64,000 bases of DNA from Lentzea alba (lineage in GTDB: Bacteria > Actinomycetota > Actinomycetes > Mycobacteriales > Pseudonocardiaceae), in contig NZ_JAAMPJ010000001.1 of NCBI RefSeq assembly GCF_011067745.1, forward strand, positions 186,001 to 250,000, read 5' to 3'. The notes beneath the pieces are model-generated. The model saw nothing but the letters and a program-made list of their open reading frames with translations. It was not told where the DNA came from and ran no database searches. Shown in pieces: positions 42,520-54,197 of this stretch. The translations under genes and the position numbers were made by a program. How positions within the stretch are numbered: the first letter of the stretch is position 1; each line of letters opens with the position of its first letter.

Positions 42520-44898
42520 TCAGTCCTCGTCGTCGCCGGCGGGGCCGCCTCCACGCATCAGGTAGATCACGGACTCGAGCTCGTCCGGCTTGATCAGCAC
42601 CTCACGTGCCTTCGAGCCCTCGGACGGACCGACCACGCCGCGGGTCTCCAGCAGGTCCATGAGGCGCCCCGCCTTCGCGAACCCGACGCGGAGCTTGCGC
42701 TGCAGCATCGACGTCGAACCGAACTGCGACGTGACGATCAGTTCGGTCGCCTGCACCAGCAGCTCCAGGTCGTCGCCGATGTCGGCGTCGATCTCCTTCT
42801 TCTCGCCGGCCTTCTGCGCCGTGACGCCGTCGGTGTACTCGGGCTGGGCCTGGTTCTTGGTGAACTCGACGATCGAGGAGATCTCCTCGTCGCCGACGAA
42901 CGCGCCCTGGATGCGCACCGGCTTCGAGGCGCCCATCGGCAGGTACAGGGCGTCGCCCATGCCGATCAGCTTCTCCGCGCCCGGCTGGTCCAGGATGACC
43001 CGCGAGTCCGTCAACGACGACGTCGCGAACGCCAGCCGCGACGGCACGTTGGTCTTGATCAGGCCGGTGACGACGTCGACGGACGGTCGCTGCGTGGCCA
43101 GCACCAGGTGGATGCCCGCCGCACGCGCCTTCTGCGTGATGCGCACGATCGCGTCTTCCACGTCGCGCGGCGCGGTCATCATCAGGTCGGCGAGCTCGTC
43201 GACGATCGCCATGATGTACGGGTACGGGCGGTAGACGCGTTCGGATCCCGGCGGCGCGGTGATCTCGCCGGACTTCACCTTGCGGTTGAAGTCGTCGACG
43301 TGGCGCACCCGGTTGACCTGCATGTCCTGGTAGCGCTGTTCCATCTCCTCGACGAGCCACGCCAGCGCCGCCGCGGCCTTCTTCGGCTGCGTGATGATCG
43401 GCGTGATCAGGTGCGGGATGCCCTCGTACGGCGTCAGTTCGACCATCTTCGGGTCGATGAGGATCATCCGGACCTCGTCCGGCGTCGCGCGGGCCAGCAG
43501 CGACACCAGCATCGAGTTCACGAACGACGACTTGCCGGAACCCGTGGAGCCCGCGACCAGCAGGTGCGGCATCTTCGTCAGGTTCGCGGTGACCATGTGG
43601 CCCTCGATGTCCTTGCCGAGGCCGATCACCATCGGGTGCGTGTCCTTGACCGTGGACGGCGCGCGCAGCACGTCGCCGAGGCGCACCATCTCGCGGTCGC
43701 TGTTCGGCACCTCGATGCCGACCGCCGACTTGCCCGGGATCGGGGCCAGCAGGCGCACGTTGTCCGTCGCCACGGCGTACGCGATGTTCTTGGTCAGCGC
43801 GGTGATCTTCTCGACCTTCACGCCGGGGCCGAGCTCGACCTCGTACCGGGTGACCGTCGGGCCGCGGGTGAAGCCGGTGACCTGGGCGTCGATCGAGAAC
43901 TGGTCCAGCACGCCGGAGATCGCCTCGATCATGAGGTCGTTCGCCTTGCTGCGGGTCTTCGGCGCGTCGCCGTCCTTGAGCACGTCCGGCGGCGGCAGCT
44001 GGTACTCGCCGTCGACCGCGCGCACGACCATCGCCGGAGCGGCGGCCTTCTCCTTCTTCGCCGCGGGCTTCGGCGCGGGTTCGGGCTCCTCCAACGGGAG
44101 TTCGGCCTGCGGCTCTTCCTCGTCCGGTACCTGAGCCTGGCGACGGCGCGACGGACGGCGCAGGCGAACCGGCTTCGGCTCCTCTTCCTGCTCCTCGTCC
44201 GCGGCAGGCTCTTCGTCCTTCGTGCCGGGGTGCAGCAGCGAGCGAATGCGTTCGGGTGCCTGGCGGATCGGCGTGTGCGTCACGACCAGCAGGCCGTATC
44301 CGAAGATCAGGAACAGCAACGGCCCGGCGACCCACGGCGTGAGGCCCTGCGCGAGGAACCCACCGGCGAGATAGCCGAGGGCGCCACCGGCGGAGCGGCG
44401 TTCGAGCGGGTCCATCGGCAGGCCGCCGATGAGGTGGAACATGCCGAGCACGCCGATCATCATCAGCAACGAGCCGATGATCAGCCGCGGCCGCGCGTCG
44501 GGCTTCGGGTCGGTGCGCATCAACGTCACGCCGATGCCGAGCAGCACGACCGGCACGATCACCGCGGGGAACCCGACGGAGCTGCGCACGGCGACGTCGA
44601 CCCACTGCCCGACCGGTCCGCCGGCCTGCCACCACACGCCGGCGCCGGTGATGAACGCGAGCGCGATCAGCAACAGCCCGAGACCGTCACGACGATGTTC
44701 GGGGTCGAGGTCCTTGGTACGGCTGACCGTGCGCACGAGGCTGCCGACACCACGCCCCAAAGCGCCCCACACCGCGCTGATCGCGCCACTGCTCTTGTGG
44801 GGAGCGGGCTTTCTGGACGCGGTGGATCGCGCCCGCGGCTTGGCTGGTGCTTTGCCGCGTGACGTGGTCTTTCGTGAAGTCCCTGTGCGCCCGGCCAT
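42520..44898 (-). CDS. ftsK: DNA translocase FtsK
   Basis: A 792-residue septal DNA pump that clears and dimer-resolves chromosome termini at division. Four TM helices lie at about residues 72-92, 108-126, 138-160 and 170-205; a charged Pro/Glu linker (225-290) follows. The motor has Walker A GSTGSGKSSF (450-459), Walker B YIMAIVDELADL (about 562-573), and the C-terminal winged-helix gamma domain (TSMLQRKLRVGFAKAGRLMD) that reads KOPS. ATG at 44898 lies 6 nt after TACCTT, so it is probably leaderless. The place corresponds to Rv2748c. Confidence 0.95.
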   Translation of the reverse strand: MAGRTGTSRKTTSRGKAPAKPRARSTASRKPAPHKSSGAISAVWGALGRGVGSLVRTVSRTKDLDPEHRRDGLGLLLIALAFITGAGVWWQAGGPVGQWVDVAVRSSVGFPAVIVPVVLLGIGVTLMRTDPKPDARPRLIIGSLLMMIGVLGMFHLIGGLPMDPLERRSAGGALGYLAGGFLAQGLTPWVAGPLLFLIFGYGLLVVTHTPIRQAPERIRSLLHPGTKDEEPAADEEQEEEPKPVRLRRPSRRRQAQVPDEEEPQAELPLEEPEPAPKPAAKKEKAAAPAMVVRAVDGEYQLPPPDVLKDGDAPKTRSKANDLMIEAISGVLDQFSIDAQVTGFTRGPTVTRYEVELGPGVKVEKITALTKNIAYAVATDNVRLLAPIPGKSAVGIEVPNSDREMVRLGDVLRAPSTVKDTHPMVIGLGKDIEGHMVTANLTKMPHLLVAGSTGSGKSSFVNSMLVSLLARATPDEVRMILIDPKMVELTPYEGIPHLITPIITQPKKAAAALAWLVEEMEQRYQDMQVNRVRHVDDFNRKVKSGEITAPPGSERVYRPYPYIMAIVDELADLMMTAPRDVEDAIVRITQKARAAGIHLVLATQRPSVDVVTGLIKTNVPSRLAFATSSLTDSRVILDQPGAEKLIGMGDALYLPMGASKPVRIQGAFVGDEEISSIVEFTKNQAQPEYTDGVTAQKAGEKKEIDADIGDDLELLVQATELIVTSQFGSTSMLQRKLRVGFAKAGRLMDLLETRGVVGPSEGSKAREVLIKPDELESVIYLMRGGGPAGDDED

Positions 44899-45016
44899 GT
44901 GTATAAGGTAGTCCCTCGCGTCTCACCAGCCCCGTTTGCAACTGGGACGCGTGCGAAATCCCATGGTTCCCCGAATCCTGCACGGTGTCGTTCCGACACG
45001 CCGTACGCTGCCCCGC

Positions 45017-45790
45017 GTGTCCACACCGCTCTTCTGGCGCGTGCTCATGGCGATCGACCGTGGCTTCGTCGCGCTGACCGGCAAGCTCGAGGTGTCCGGT
45101 GACGTTCCACCGGAGTTGCTCGGCAAGCCGTTGTTGCTGGCTTCCAACCACATCGGCAACCTCGACCCGTTCGTGCTCATCGCCGCGTGTCGCCAAGCGG
45201 GCATCAACCCGCGTTTCATGCTCGCCGGCGGCCTGCTCGACGCGCCGATCATGGGCCCGGCCCTGAAGGCGTGCGGCCACCTGCGGGTCGATCGGCGGTC
45301 GGCGAACGTCGGCGAGGCGATGCACCGCGCCGTCGAGGCGTTGCAGAAGGGCGGCGACCCGATCGCCGTCTACCCCGAGGGCAAGATCACCCTGGACCCC
45401 GGCATGTGGCCGGAGCGCGGCAAGACCGGCGTCGCCAGGATGGCGCTGGGCGGCGGCATCCCGGTGATCCCGATCAGCCAGTGGGGTGCGCACGAGGCCG
45501 TGTATTGGGGCAACCTGCACGTGTCCGGCTGGAGGGACTTCCTGCCGTACCTGACGTCGTGGCTGTCCGCGGTCCGCAGGCGGCCGACGTTCAAGGTCCA
45601 CTTCGGCAAGCCGGTCGAGCTGTCCGACCTGAAGGCCGACACCATGGGCGACGCCCGGCGGGCCCACGAGCGGATCATGACCGCGATCACCGAGGGCTTG
45701 GTGCCGCTGCGTCTCGACGAGCCGGACGTGCCGCGCTTCCACGACCCGACGCGTCCGACGACCGGTTCCTCCCCCTGGCGGCCCGCCTGA
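45017..45790 (+). CDS. 1-acyl-glycerol-3-phosphate acyltransferase (PlsC family)
   Basis: A 257-residue acyltransferase. The HX4D motif is H45-D50 (SNHIGNLD), followed by RFMLAGGLLDAPIMG, HLRVDRRS, and the VYPEGKIT block (FPEGTRS-type). It acylates lysophosphatidate or a related lysolipid at the membrane. GTG at 45017 lies 7 nt after TACGCT and gives the usual N-terminus; the frame is open further upstream. Its last 104 bp overlap the convergent membrane-protein gene. Confidence 0.88.
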   Translation: MSTPLFWRVLMAIDRGFVALTGKLEVSGDVPPELLGKPLLLASNHIGNLDPFVLIAACRQAGINPRFMLAGGLLDAPIMGPALKACGHLRVDRRSANVGEAMHRAVEALQKGGDPIAVYPEGKITLDPGMWPERGKTGVARMALGGGIPVIPISQWGAHEAVYWGNLHVSGWRDFLPYLTSWLSAVRRRPTFKVHFGKPVELSDLKADTMGDARRAHERIMTAITEGLVPLRLDEPDVPRFHDPTRPTTGSSPWRPA

Positions 45791-46367
45791 TCGAGTAGGC
45801 GATCACCGTGATCAGCATCAGGAACGGTGCCGGGCTGCTGGTGGAGAGCCCGATCACGAGATCACCCAGCGGGACGACGAGGGCCAGCACGAACGCCTTG
45901 CTGCTCGCCGTGGGCAGCTTGACCTTCGGGTCCGCCCACGGCGTGCGCCCCCACGGTTTGGCGACGCTGAGCCAGGTCTGGAACGAGAACGCGCTGATCA
46001 TGCACGCGGTGCCGATGGGCATCCACACGTCGACGTGGCCGTTCGCCGCGGCTTCGAGCCGGTCGCTCAGGATGAAGATGCCGACGTAGAGCTGGACCAC
46101 GGTGATCGCGAACTTCCCGAGCACCCACCAGTGCTTGAAGTAGCCCCACGGCGTCGTCGCGCTGAGCATCATGCCGGTGAACGCGCTGGCGGCTCCCATG
46201 AACGCGAGCACGTGGTGGTCGAGCACGCGCGCCATCCTGAACGCGTTGACGTCACCGGTGTTGAGGCCGTAGAGCAGCAACGCGAACAACGCCACGGCTT
46301 GACTGAGCCAGCCGACGGACGTCACGACGTGCAGCCACACCACCAGGGTTCGCAAACGCTTCTGCAT
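45687..46367 (-). CDS. Integral membrane protein, DUF2269-like
   Basis: A 226-residue protein with five or six TM helices (first LVVWLHVVTSVGWLSQAVAL, with the HV...GW pattern common in DUF2269-type proteins), then an Arg-rich cytoplasmic tail. ATG at 46367 has AGG just upstream. Its 3' end overlaps plsC on the opposite strand by 104 bp, so one of the two ends may be shorter in reality. Function unknown. Confidence 0.75.
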   Translation of the reverse strand: MQKRLRTLVVWLHVVTSVGWLSQAVALFALLLYGLNTGDVNAFRMARVLDHHVLAFMGAASAFTGMMLSATTPWGYFKHWWVLGKFAITVVQLYVGIFILSDRLEAAANGHVDVWMPIGTACMISAFSFQTWLSVAKPWGRTPWADPKVKLPTASSKAFVLALVVPLGDLVIGLSTSSPAPFLMLITVIAYSIRRAARGRNRSSDASGRGSAARPARRDAAAPSPR

Positions 46368-46415
46368 GACCTGTAGCTTGCCTACACATCGCGACGACCA
46401 CATCAGGGATGACCC

Positions 46416-47186
46416 CTACTCGGAAACGCGCTCCAGCCACTCGCCCATGAGCGCGTCGAACAGCACTGGTTGTTCGATCTGCAGGTTGTGCCCAGCGGTG
46501 TCCAAGACGGCGAACGACGCGTACGGGTAGTGCGGCAGCAACGCGTACACGTCCTCGTACCCGGTGATGTTGTCCTGGCGACCGGTGAGGAACAGCGCCG
46601 GCCGCTCGTACGTCCCCAGCTCCGGCCCGTCCGACAGCTCCCACCTGGCCTGGATCCGCGCCATCGCCTCGCGGTCCGCGATCTCCAGACCGGGCAGGAC
46701 CTCCTCCGCGAAACGCCGCGCGGTCTCGGCCGTCCGCACCACGGCCATGCCGTCGAACTGCGCGGCCAGGCCGGGATCGAGCTCAACGCCGTCCGACCGG
46801 CGCACCTCGAACCGCGGCACCGTCCGGTCTGCCGCGTGCACCTTCGTGCCGGTCGGGCAGATGAGGGCCAGTCCGCGCACCTGCTCCGGCCGCCGGTGCG
46901 CCAACGCCCGTCCCAGGTAGCCGCCGTAGGACTCGCCGATCACCAGGAACGGCTCGGCGCCGATCTCCGCGGCCACGAAATCTTCCAGTGCCGCGACCAC
47001 GTCGTCGCTGGACATCACCGCGCCGGCCGGCGACTTCCCCATCGCCGGCAGGTCGGGGTACAGGCGCCGGTAGCCGGGCCTGGTCGCGAAGACCGGTTCC
47101 AGGCAGCCGAGCATCAGGCGGTGGTCAGGGGTCCAGCCGTGAATGGCGAGCACCGGGATGCCCGCGCCGAGTTCTGCGAAATGCAC
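46416..47186 (-). CDS. Alpha/beta-hydrolase
   Basis: A 256-residue alpha/beta-hydrolase. The oxyanion HGWTPDHR is near residue 16, the nucleophile elbow is GESYGG (about 83-88), the acid is in LTGRQDN and the catalytic His in DTAGHNLQIEQP. GTG at 47186 starts 10 bp after the SARP regulator stop, so it is co-transcribed with it. The substrate is unknown; esterase or lipase-like chemistry is expected. Confidence 0.88.
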   Translation of the reverse strand: MHFAELGAGIPVLAIHGWTPDHRLMLGCLEPVFATRPGYRRLYPDLPAMGKSPAGAVMSSDDVVAALEDFVAAEIGAEPFLVIGESYGGYLGRALAHRRPEQVRGLALICPTGTKVHAADRTVPRFEVRRSDGVELDPGLAAQFDGMAVVRTAETARRFAEEVLPGLEIADREAMARIQARWELSDGPELGTYERPALFLTGRQDNITGYEDVYALLPHYPYASFAVLDTAGHNLQIEQPVLFDALMGEWLERVSE

Positions 47187-47195
47187 ACCGCAGTT

Positions 47196-50000
47196 CTATG
47201 CCAGTTCGTGCAGCCGTGCGCGCACTTCCGGCGTAAGAGGATGGTCGTAGTCCTCATAGATCGTCAACGCTTCCAGCAGGTGTGTCCGCGCCACGTCCGG
47301 CTGCCCGACACTCGTCTCCCCCAGGCCGTGCAACGCCTCCGCGAGGCTCTTGCGGTCGCCGAGCACGCGCAGGAACTCCAGTGCGTGCCGGAACGAGTCG
47401 CGCGACTCGACGCGCTGACCGAGTTTGCACTGCGCCCAGCCGATGCTGACCAGCGCCATCGCCTTGCCGTGCACCGCGTCGTGCGAGTCCATCAGCTCGA
47501 ACGCCCTGCGCGCCGACGCCAGCGACGCCTCGTGCTGACCGGCCGAACGCAGGATGTCGCTCAGGAACAGCCTGGTGCCGCCCTCGCCGAACCACGAGCC
47601 GACCTCGGCGTGCCGGGTCAGGGCCTCGCTGAACCGGTCGACGGCCAGGTCGAACTGGCGCAGGCCGCCGTACGCCATGCCCAGCCCGGTGAGGCTCCAC
47701 GCGGCACCGACGCGGTCGTCGATCTCGCTGCGGATCTGCAACGCGCGATCGAACAGTTCGAGCGCGTCGGCGAACCGCTGACCTCGGTAAGCCGCAAGAC
47801 CCTGGCCGTGCACCGCCCACGCGCGGGCAGCCTGGTTGCCGTCACGGGCGGCCGTGCGTTCGGCGACGCGATACGTGCGGGTCCACTCGTCCAGTGCGCT
47901 GGAGACGATGAAGTAGTTCCACAGCGCCAACGGGATCTGCCACGCGACGGGGGAATGCTCGTCCTCGGCGAGACGCGTCACGGCCAGCAGGTTCGAGGAC
48001 TCGGTGCGGCACCAGGTGAACGCGTCGTCGTGCGAGGTGAAGTCCTGAGTGGACAGTGGCGGTAGCAGGAACGCCGGGTGGTCCGGGGGTGCGATGACGG
48101 TGCCGGCCGCGTTCGCGGTGTCGAAGTACCACGCCAGTAATCGTTTCAGCGCCTCGTCGCGGCCGTCCGCCGACTCCTCGGTGGCGCTGAGTTCCGTGGC
48201 GTACAGGCGAAGCAGGTCGTGCAGGCGGAACCGGCCGCGCGCGACCTCCTCGATCATGTGCCCGCCGGCCAGCACGTCGACCAACGTCCGTGCGCGTGAC
48301 ACCGGCACTCCGGCCACCGCGGCGACGGCGTTCAGGCTGATCTCCGCGCCCGGATGCAGGCCGATGAGCCGGAACATCCGTGCGGCGTCGGGTTTCAGCG
48401 CCAGGTACGACCACGAGAACGCCGCGCGCACGGCCGTGTCCTCGTCGTCGCCGGTCGCCAGCACGTTCAACCGGTCGCGCTCGTCGGCGAGGTCGCCGGC
48501 CAGGTCGGCCAGCGTCAGATGTGGCCGCGTGACAACGCGTTCGGCCGCGATCCGCACCGCCAGCGGCAGATGCCCGCACAGTTCCACGAGCTTGGCCGCG
48601 GCGACCGGTTCGGCGGCGACGCGGTCGGGGCCCACCGCGGACGTCAGCAGCGCCAGCCCCTCGTCCCGCGTCAGCGTCGACAACGTCAGCGAGTGCGCGC
48701 CATCTCGCGCCACCAGCCCGCCGAGGTGGTTGCGCGAGGTCACCAGGACCATCGACGTCGACCGGCCCGGCAGCAGCGGACGCACCTGCTCCGCCAGCCG
48801 GGCGTTGTCGAGCAGCACCAGCACCCGTTTGCCCGCCAGCACACTCCGGTACAGCGCGGACTTCGCGGGCAGGTCGTCCGGGATGCGTTCGGCCGGCACG
48901 CCGAGGCTCTGCAGCAACTGGTGCAACGCGGCGGCGGGCTGCACCGGCGGTGACGACGCGTCGAACCCGCGCAGGTCGACGTGCAACTGCCCGTCGGGGA
49001 ACCGCGAGGCCACCTGGTGCGCGAACCGGACGGCGAGCGCGGTCTTGCCGACGCCACCGGTGCCGGTGATCGCGACCAGCACCGGGGAATGGTCGTGCGG
49101 AACGACTTCGGCGAGCTTCGCGAGTTCCTTCTCACGGCCGGTGAAGTCGCGGATCTCGTGCGGCAGCTGGACCGGGACCAGCACGGGCGCCGCGGGTTCC
49201 GGCTGCGGTTCGTGCCTGCCCACCAGCACCTGCTCGTGAAGCTGGCGCAGTTCCGGGCCGGGCTCGATGCCGAGCTCCTCGATCAGCAACCGGCGCAGGT
49301 CCGTGTACACGGCGAGCGCCTCGGCCTGCCTGCCGCCGCGGTACAGCGCGGACATCAGCAGACCGTGCAGCCGCTCCCGCAACGGATGCGCGCTGACCAA
49401 CGTCGTGAGTTCGCCCGCCACCTCTGTTTCACGCCCGACGGACAGCATCAACGCCGCACGCTGCTCCACGGCCGTGAGTCGCAGTTCAGCGAGGCGCGCG
49501 CGTTCGACCGCGGCGAACGGCCCGGGCACGCCGTCCAGAGCGATGCCCCGCCACAACCCCAGTGCGGCGTCGAAAGCGCTGATGGCCTCGGCGGGCTGAC
49601 CGCGCAACCGGCCTGCCTCGTCCAGGTGCGCGCGGAACCTGGCCGCGTCCGAACCGGCGGACGGGAGCCTCAGCAGATATCCAGCGTCCGTGGAGAGCAG
49701 CACCGAACTCGGCGCGCGCGAGGCCCTGCCCGGTTCGAACAACCGCCGCAACCCGGCGACGTAGGTGTGGATGCCGTTGTCCGCGCTGGCGGGCGGATCG
49801 TCGCCCCACACGGCGTCGATCAGCTCACTGCGCGACACGACGTGGTTGGCCCTGAGGGCGAGCACCGCGAGCACAGCTCTCTGCCGCGGCGGACCCAGGG
49901 TGAGCTCCTGACCGTCCACCGTTGCCGCGAGCGCGCCCAGCAGACTGACGCGCAACTCGTTCTGCACCCTGATTCTCACTTCGTCGCTGTCCGCAGTCAC
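47196..50000 (-). CDS. SARP/AfsR-type transcriptional regulator
   Basis: A 934-residue large SARP. The N-terminal OmpR-type winged helix is at about 16-105 (VSLLGALAATVDGQ, SRSELIDAVWGDDPP, TYVAGLRR), then the BTAD domain to about 260. The NB-ARC ATPase has P-loop ITGTGGVGKTALAV near residue 315 and VLVLLDNARL as Walker B. TPR repeats fill residues 680-930. Such AfsR-like proteins activate secondary-metabolite genes in response to phosphorylation or ligand. GTG at 50000 is used; GTG at residue 12 is an alternative. Heptamer direct repeats stand in the divergent gap to the methyltransferase. Confidence 0.92.
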   Translation of the reverse strand: MTADSDEVRIRVQNELRVSLLGALAATVDGQELTLGPPRQRAVLAVLALRANHVVSRSELIDAVWGDDPPASADNGIHTYVAGLRRLFEPGRASRAPSSVLLSTDAGYLLRLPSAGSDAARFRAHLDEAGRLRGQPAEAISAFDAALGLWRGIALDGVPGPFAAVERARLAELRLTAVEQRAALMLSVGRETEVAGELTTLVSAHPLRERLHGLLMSALYRGGRQAEALAVYTDLRRLLIEELGIEPGPELRQLHEQVLVGRHEPQPEPAAPVLVPVQLPHEIRDFTGREKELAKLAEVVPHDHSPVLVAITGTGGVGKTALAVRFAHQVASRFPDGQLHVDLRGFDASSPPVQPAAALHQLLQSLGVPAERIPDDLPAKSALYRSVLAGKRVLVLLDNARLAEQVRPLLPGRSTSMVLVTSRNHLGGLVARDGAHSLTLSTLTRDEGLALLTSAVGPDRVAAEPVAAAKLVELCGHLPLAVRIAAERVVTRPHLTLADLAGDLADERDRLNVLATGDDEDTAVRAAFSWSYLALKPDAARMFRLIGLHPGAEISLNAVAAVAGVPVSRARTLVDVLAGGHMIEEVARGRFRLHDLLRLYATELSATEESADGRDEALKRLLAWYFDTANAAGTVIAPPDHPAFLLPPLSTQDFTSHDDAFTWCRTESSNLLAVTRLAEDEHSPVAWQIPLALWNYFIVSSALDEWTRTYRVAERTAARDGNQAARAWAVHGQGLAAYRGQRFADALELFDRALQIRSEIDDRVGAAWSLTGLGMAYGGLRQFDLAVDRFSEALTRHAEVGSWFGEGGTRLFLSDILRSAGQHEASLASARRAFELMDSHDAVHGKAMALVSIGWAQCKLGQRVESRDSFRHALEFLRVLGDRKSLAEALHGLGETSVGQPDVARTHLLEALTIYEDYDHPLTPEVRARLHELA

Positions 50001-50024
50001 CTAGCAACCTACCGTCAGTTTTCG

Positions 50025-50067
50025 TCCAGAGACCATCCAGAGTCCGTGCAGAGGGGTTCTCCACACT
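50025..50067 (+). promoter_or_regulatory. SARP-type direct repeats and -10 element
   Basis: TCCAGAG at 50025, TCCAGAG at 50036 and TGCAGAG at 50047 are heptamers exactly 11 bp apart, the classic SARP binding pattern. Eight bp after the last repeat CACACT (50062-50067) can serve as the -10, the spacing known for SARP-activated promoters. The downstream gene is the methyltransferase at 50106. Confidence 0.75.
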
Positions 50068-50105
50068 TCACATCAGGTGGATTGGGCCGAAATGAGGGGG
50101 CGGCG

Positions 50106-50720
50106 ATGAACGCGGCCGATGTCTTCGACACACTGGGGCTGGAATACCAACGCGCTTGGTCGCACCAGCCCGCACTGCACGGCACCCTGGCCTGGTTCGC
50201 CGCGACCCAGCCGTCGGGCTCGCGGGTGCTCGACATCGGTTGCGGCACCGGCGTTCCGGTGGCCCGCACCCTCGCCAAGGCCGGCATGAAGGTCACCGGC
50301 CTCGACGTCTCCCCGGTGATGGTCGACATCGCGACCGAACAGGTCCCGGAGGCGACGTTCCACAAGATCGACATCCGCGACTTCGAGTCACCCCCCGGTT
50401 CGTGGGACGTCATCTGCGCCGTCTTCTCGTTGCTGCAGATGTCCCAGGCGGAGATCATCCAGACCCTCGACAACGTCTCCACCTGGTTGCGCCCCGGCGG
50501 ACACTTCTTCCTCGCCACCGTCGCGATCGACGTCGAGCAGGTCACGCTGCCCTGGATGGGCCAGGAGATCGTGGTGTCCTCGTTCTCCGAGGAGAACTTC
50601 GAGGAGCACCTCGGCAACGTGGGCCTGCGGGTCGTGCGCCGGAGCAGGCCGGTCTTCACCGCGTCCTACCCCGGCGCCATGCCCGAGGAGTCGCTGCACC
50701 TGGTGTGCCAGCGCCCCTGA
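50106..50720 (+). CDS. SAM-dependent methyltransferase, likely SARP target
   Basis: A 204-residue class I methyltransferase: VLDIGCGTGVPVARTLAKAG (motif I), VTGLDVSPVMV (motif II), DVICAVFSLLQM and LRPGGHFFLATV. ATG at 50106 has GAGGGGGC about 7 nt upstream; the same frame is open far upstream inside the regulator gene. It is divergent from the SARP gene across 105 bp that contain the SARP repeats, and convergent with atpB. A natural-product or quinone-like substrate is possible but not shown. Confidence 0.88.
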   Translation: MNAADVFDTLGLEYQRAWSHQPALHGTLAWFAATQPSGSRVLDIGCGTGVPVARTLAKAGMKVTGLDVSPVMVDIATEQVPEATFHKIDIRDFESPPGSWDVICAVFSLLQMSQAEIIQTLDNVSTWLRPGGHFFLATVAIDVEQVTLPWMGQEIVVSSFSEENFEEHLGNVGLRVVRRSRPVFTASYPGAMPEESLHLVCQRP

Positions 50721-50731
50721 CCGCATTCGAC

Positions 50732-51535
50732 TCAGTGCTGCTCGGCCAGCGCGCGGCCGATGAAGTGCGCTGACAGCAGGGCGAAGATGTACGCCTGCAG
50801 CACCTGCACCAGCGCCTCCAGGAAGAACAGCCCGATCGCGAGCGCGAACCCCAGCAACGACACCGGCTTGAGGTAGATCGGCGCCTCCAGCAGCAAGAAC
50901 TCGCTGCCGAGCGTGAACACCAGGATCAGCAGGTGGCCCGCGAACATCGCCGCGAACACCCGGATCGCGAGGTTCAGCGGGTCGAAGAAGAACTTCAGGA
51001 TGACCTCGGTCGGGATCAGCAGACCCCACAGCACCGGCTTCGGCACTCCCGCGATGATGAACTGGTTGCGCAGGTAGCCCTTGAGGCCGAACTTCCGGAT
51101 GCCCACGAAGTGGTACAGCGGGAAGATGATGATCAGGGCCACCGCGAACGGGAACCCGAAGTGCGTGAACGTCGGGAACTGCACGAGCGGGATCAACCCG
51201 AAGACGTTGTTGACCAGCACGAAGCAGAAGATGCTGACGATCAGCGGCACGTACGGCGCGAACTCCTTCGCGCCGATCTGCTCCCGCGCGATGGTGTTGC
51301 GGCCGAAGTCGTAGACCGACTCGGCGGCGAACTGCCACCTGGACGGGATCAGCTTGAGGTTCCTGGTGGTGACCAGGAAGAACGTCAGGATGATGACCAC
51401 CGACAGGACCAGCAGGACGTGCGGCTTGGTCACGGCGATGTCGATCGGCAGTCCGAACGGATCATGCCATTCGAAGATCGGTGGAAGCAGAATGTCTTCT
51501 TTGCCCGGTGGGTTGAAGACGACATCATCGGCCAT
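50732..51535 (-). CDS. atpB: ATP synthase F0 subunit a, isolated from the atp operon
   Basis: A 267-residue, intact F0 a-subunit. The proton-channel Arg is R192 in LAIRVFAAMFAGH, equivalent to R210 of E. coli; helices before and after are complete (VLLVLSVVIILTFFLV; FVLVNNVFGLIPL; LIIIFPLYHF; ALVQVLQAYIFALLSAHFIG). Normally atpB is followed by atpE, F, H, A, G, D, C, but here the next gene downstream (50720) is convergent and the upstream gene is rnj. It is therefore an unlinked or extra copy. ATG at 51535 has its GAGGGGG site inside a hairpin. Confidence 0.93.
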   Translation of the reverse strand: MADDVVFNPPGKEDILLPPIFEWHDPFGLPIDIAVTKPHVLLVLSVVIILTFFLVTTRNLKLIPSRWQFAAESVYDFGRNTIAREQIGAKEFAPYVPLIVSIFCFVLVNNVFGLIPLVQFPTFTHFGFPFAVALIIIFPLYHFVGIRKFGLKGYLRNQFIIAGVPKPVLWGLLIPTEVILKFFFDPLNLAIRVFAAMFAGHLLILVFTLGSEFLLLEAPIYLKPVSLLGFALAIGLFFLEALVQVLQAYIFALLSAHFIGRALAEQH

Positions 51536-51542
51536 GAGGCGA

Positions 51543-51587
51543 CCCCCTCGTCCATGGTCTGGAACCAAACCTTAGCGGACGAGGGGG
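51543..51587 (-). terminator. Perfect hairpin that includes the atpB ribosome site
   Basis: CCCCCTCGTCC (51543-51553) and GGACGAGGGGG (51577-51587) form a perfect 11-bp stem with a 23-nt loop. Between rnj (stop 51606) and atpB it can end rnj transcription. On the coding strand the 3' arm is the atpB Shine-Dalgarno sequence, 7 nt from ATG 51535; the loop holds a TAAGGT -10-like element. Confidence 0.7.
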
Positions 51588-51605
51588 GCGCAGATCACAG
51601 CAGGG

Positions 51606-54187
<2,582 letters not shown>

Positions 54188-54197
54188 CTACCCGAGT

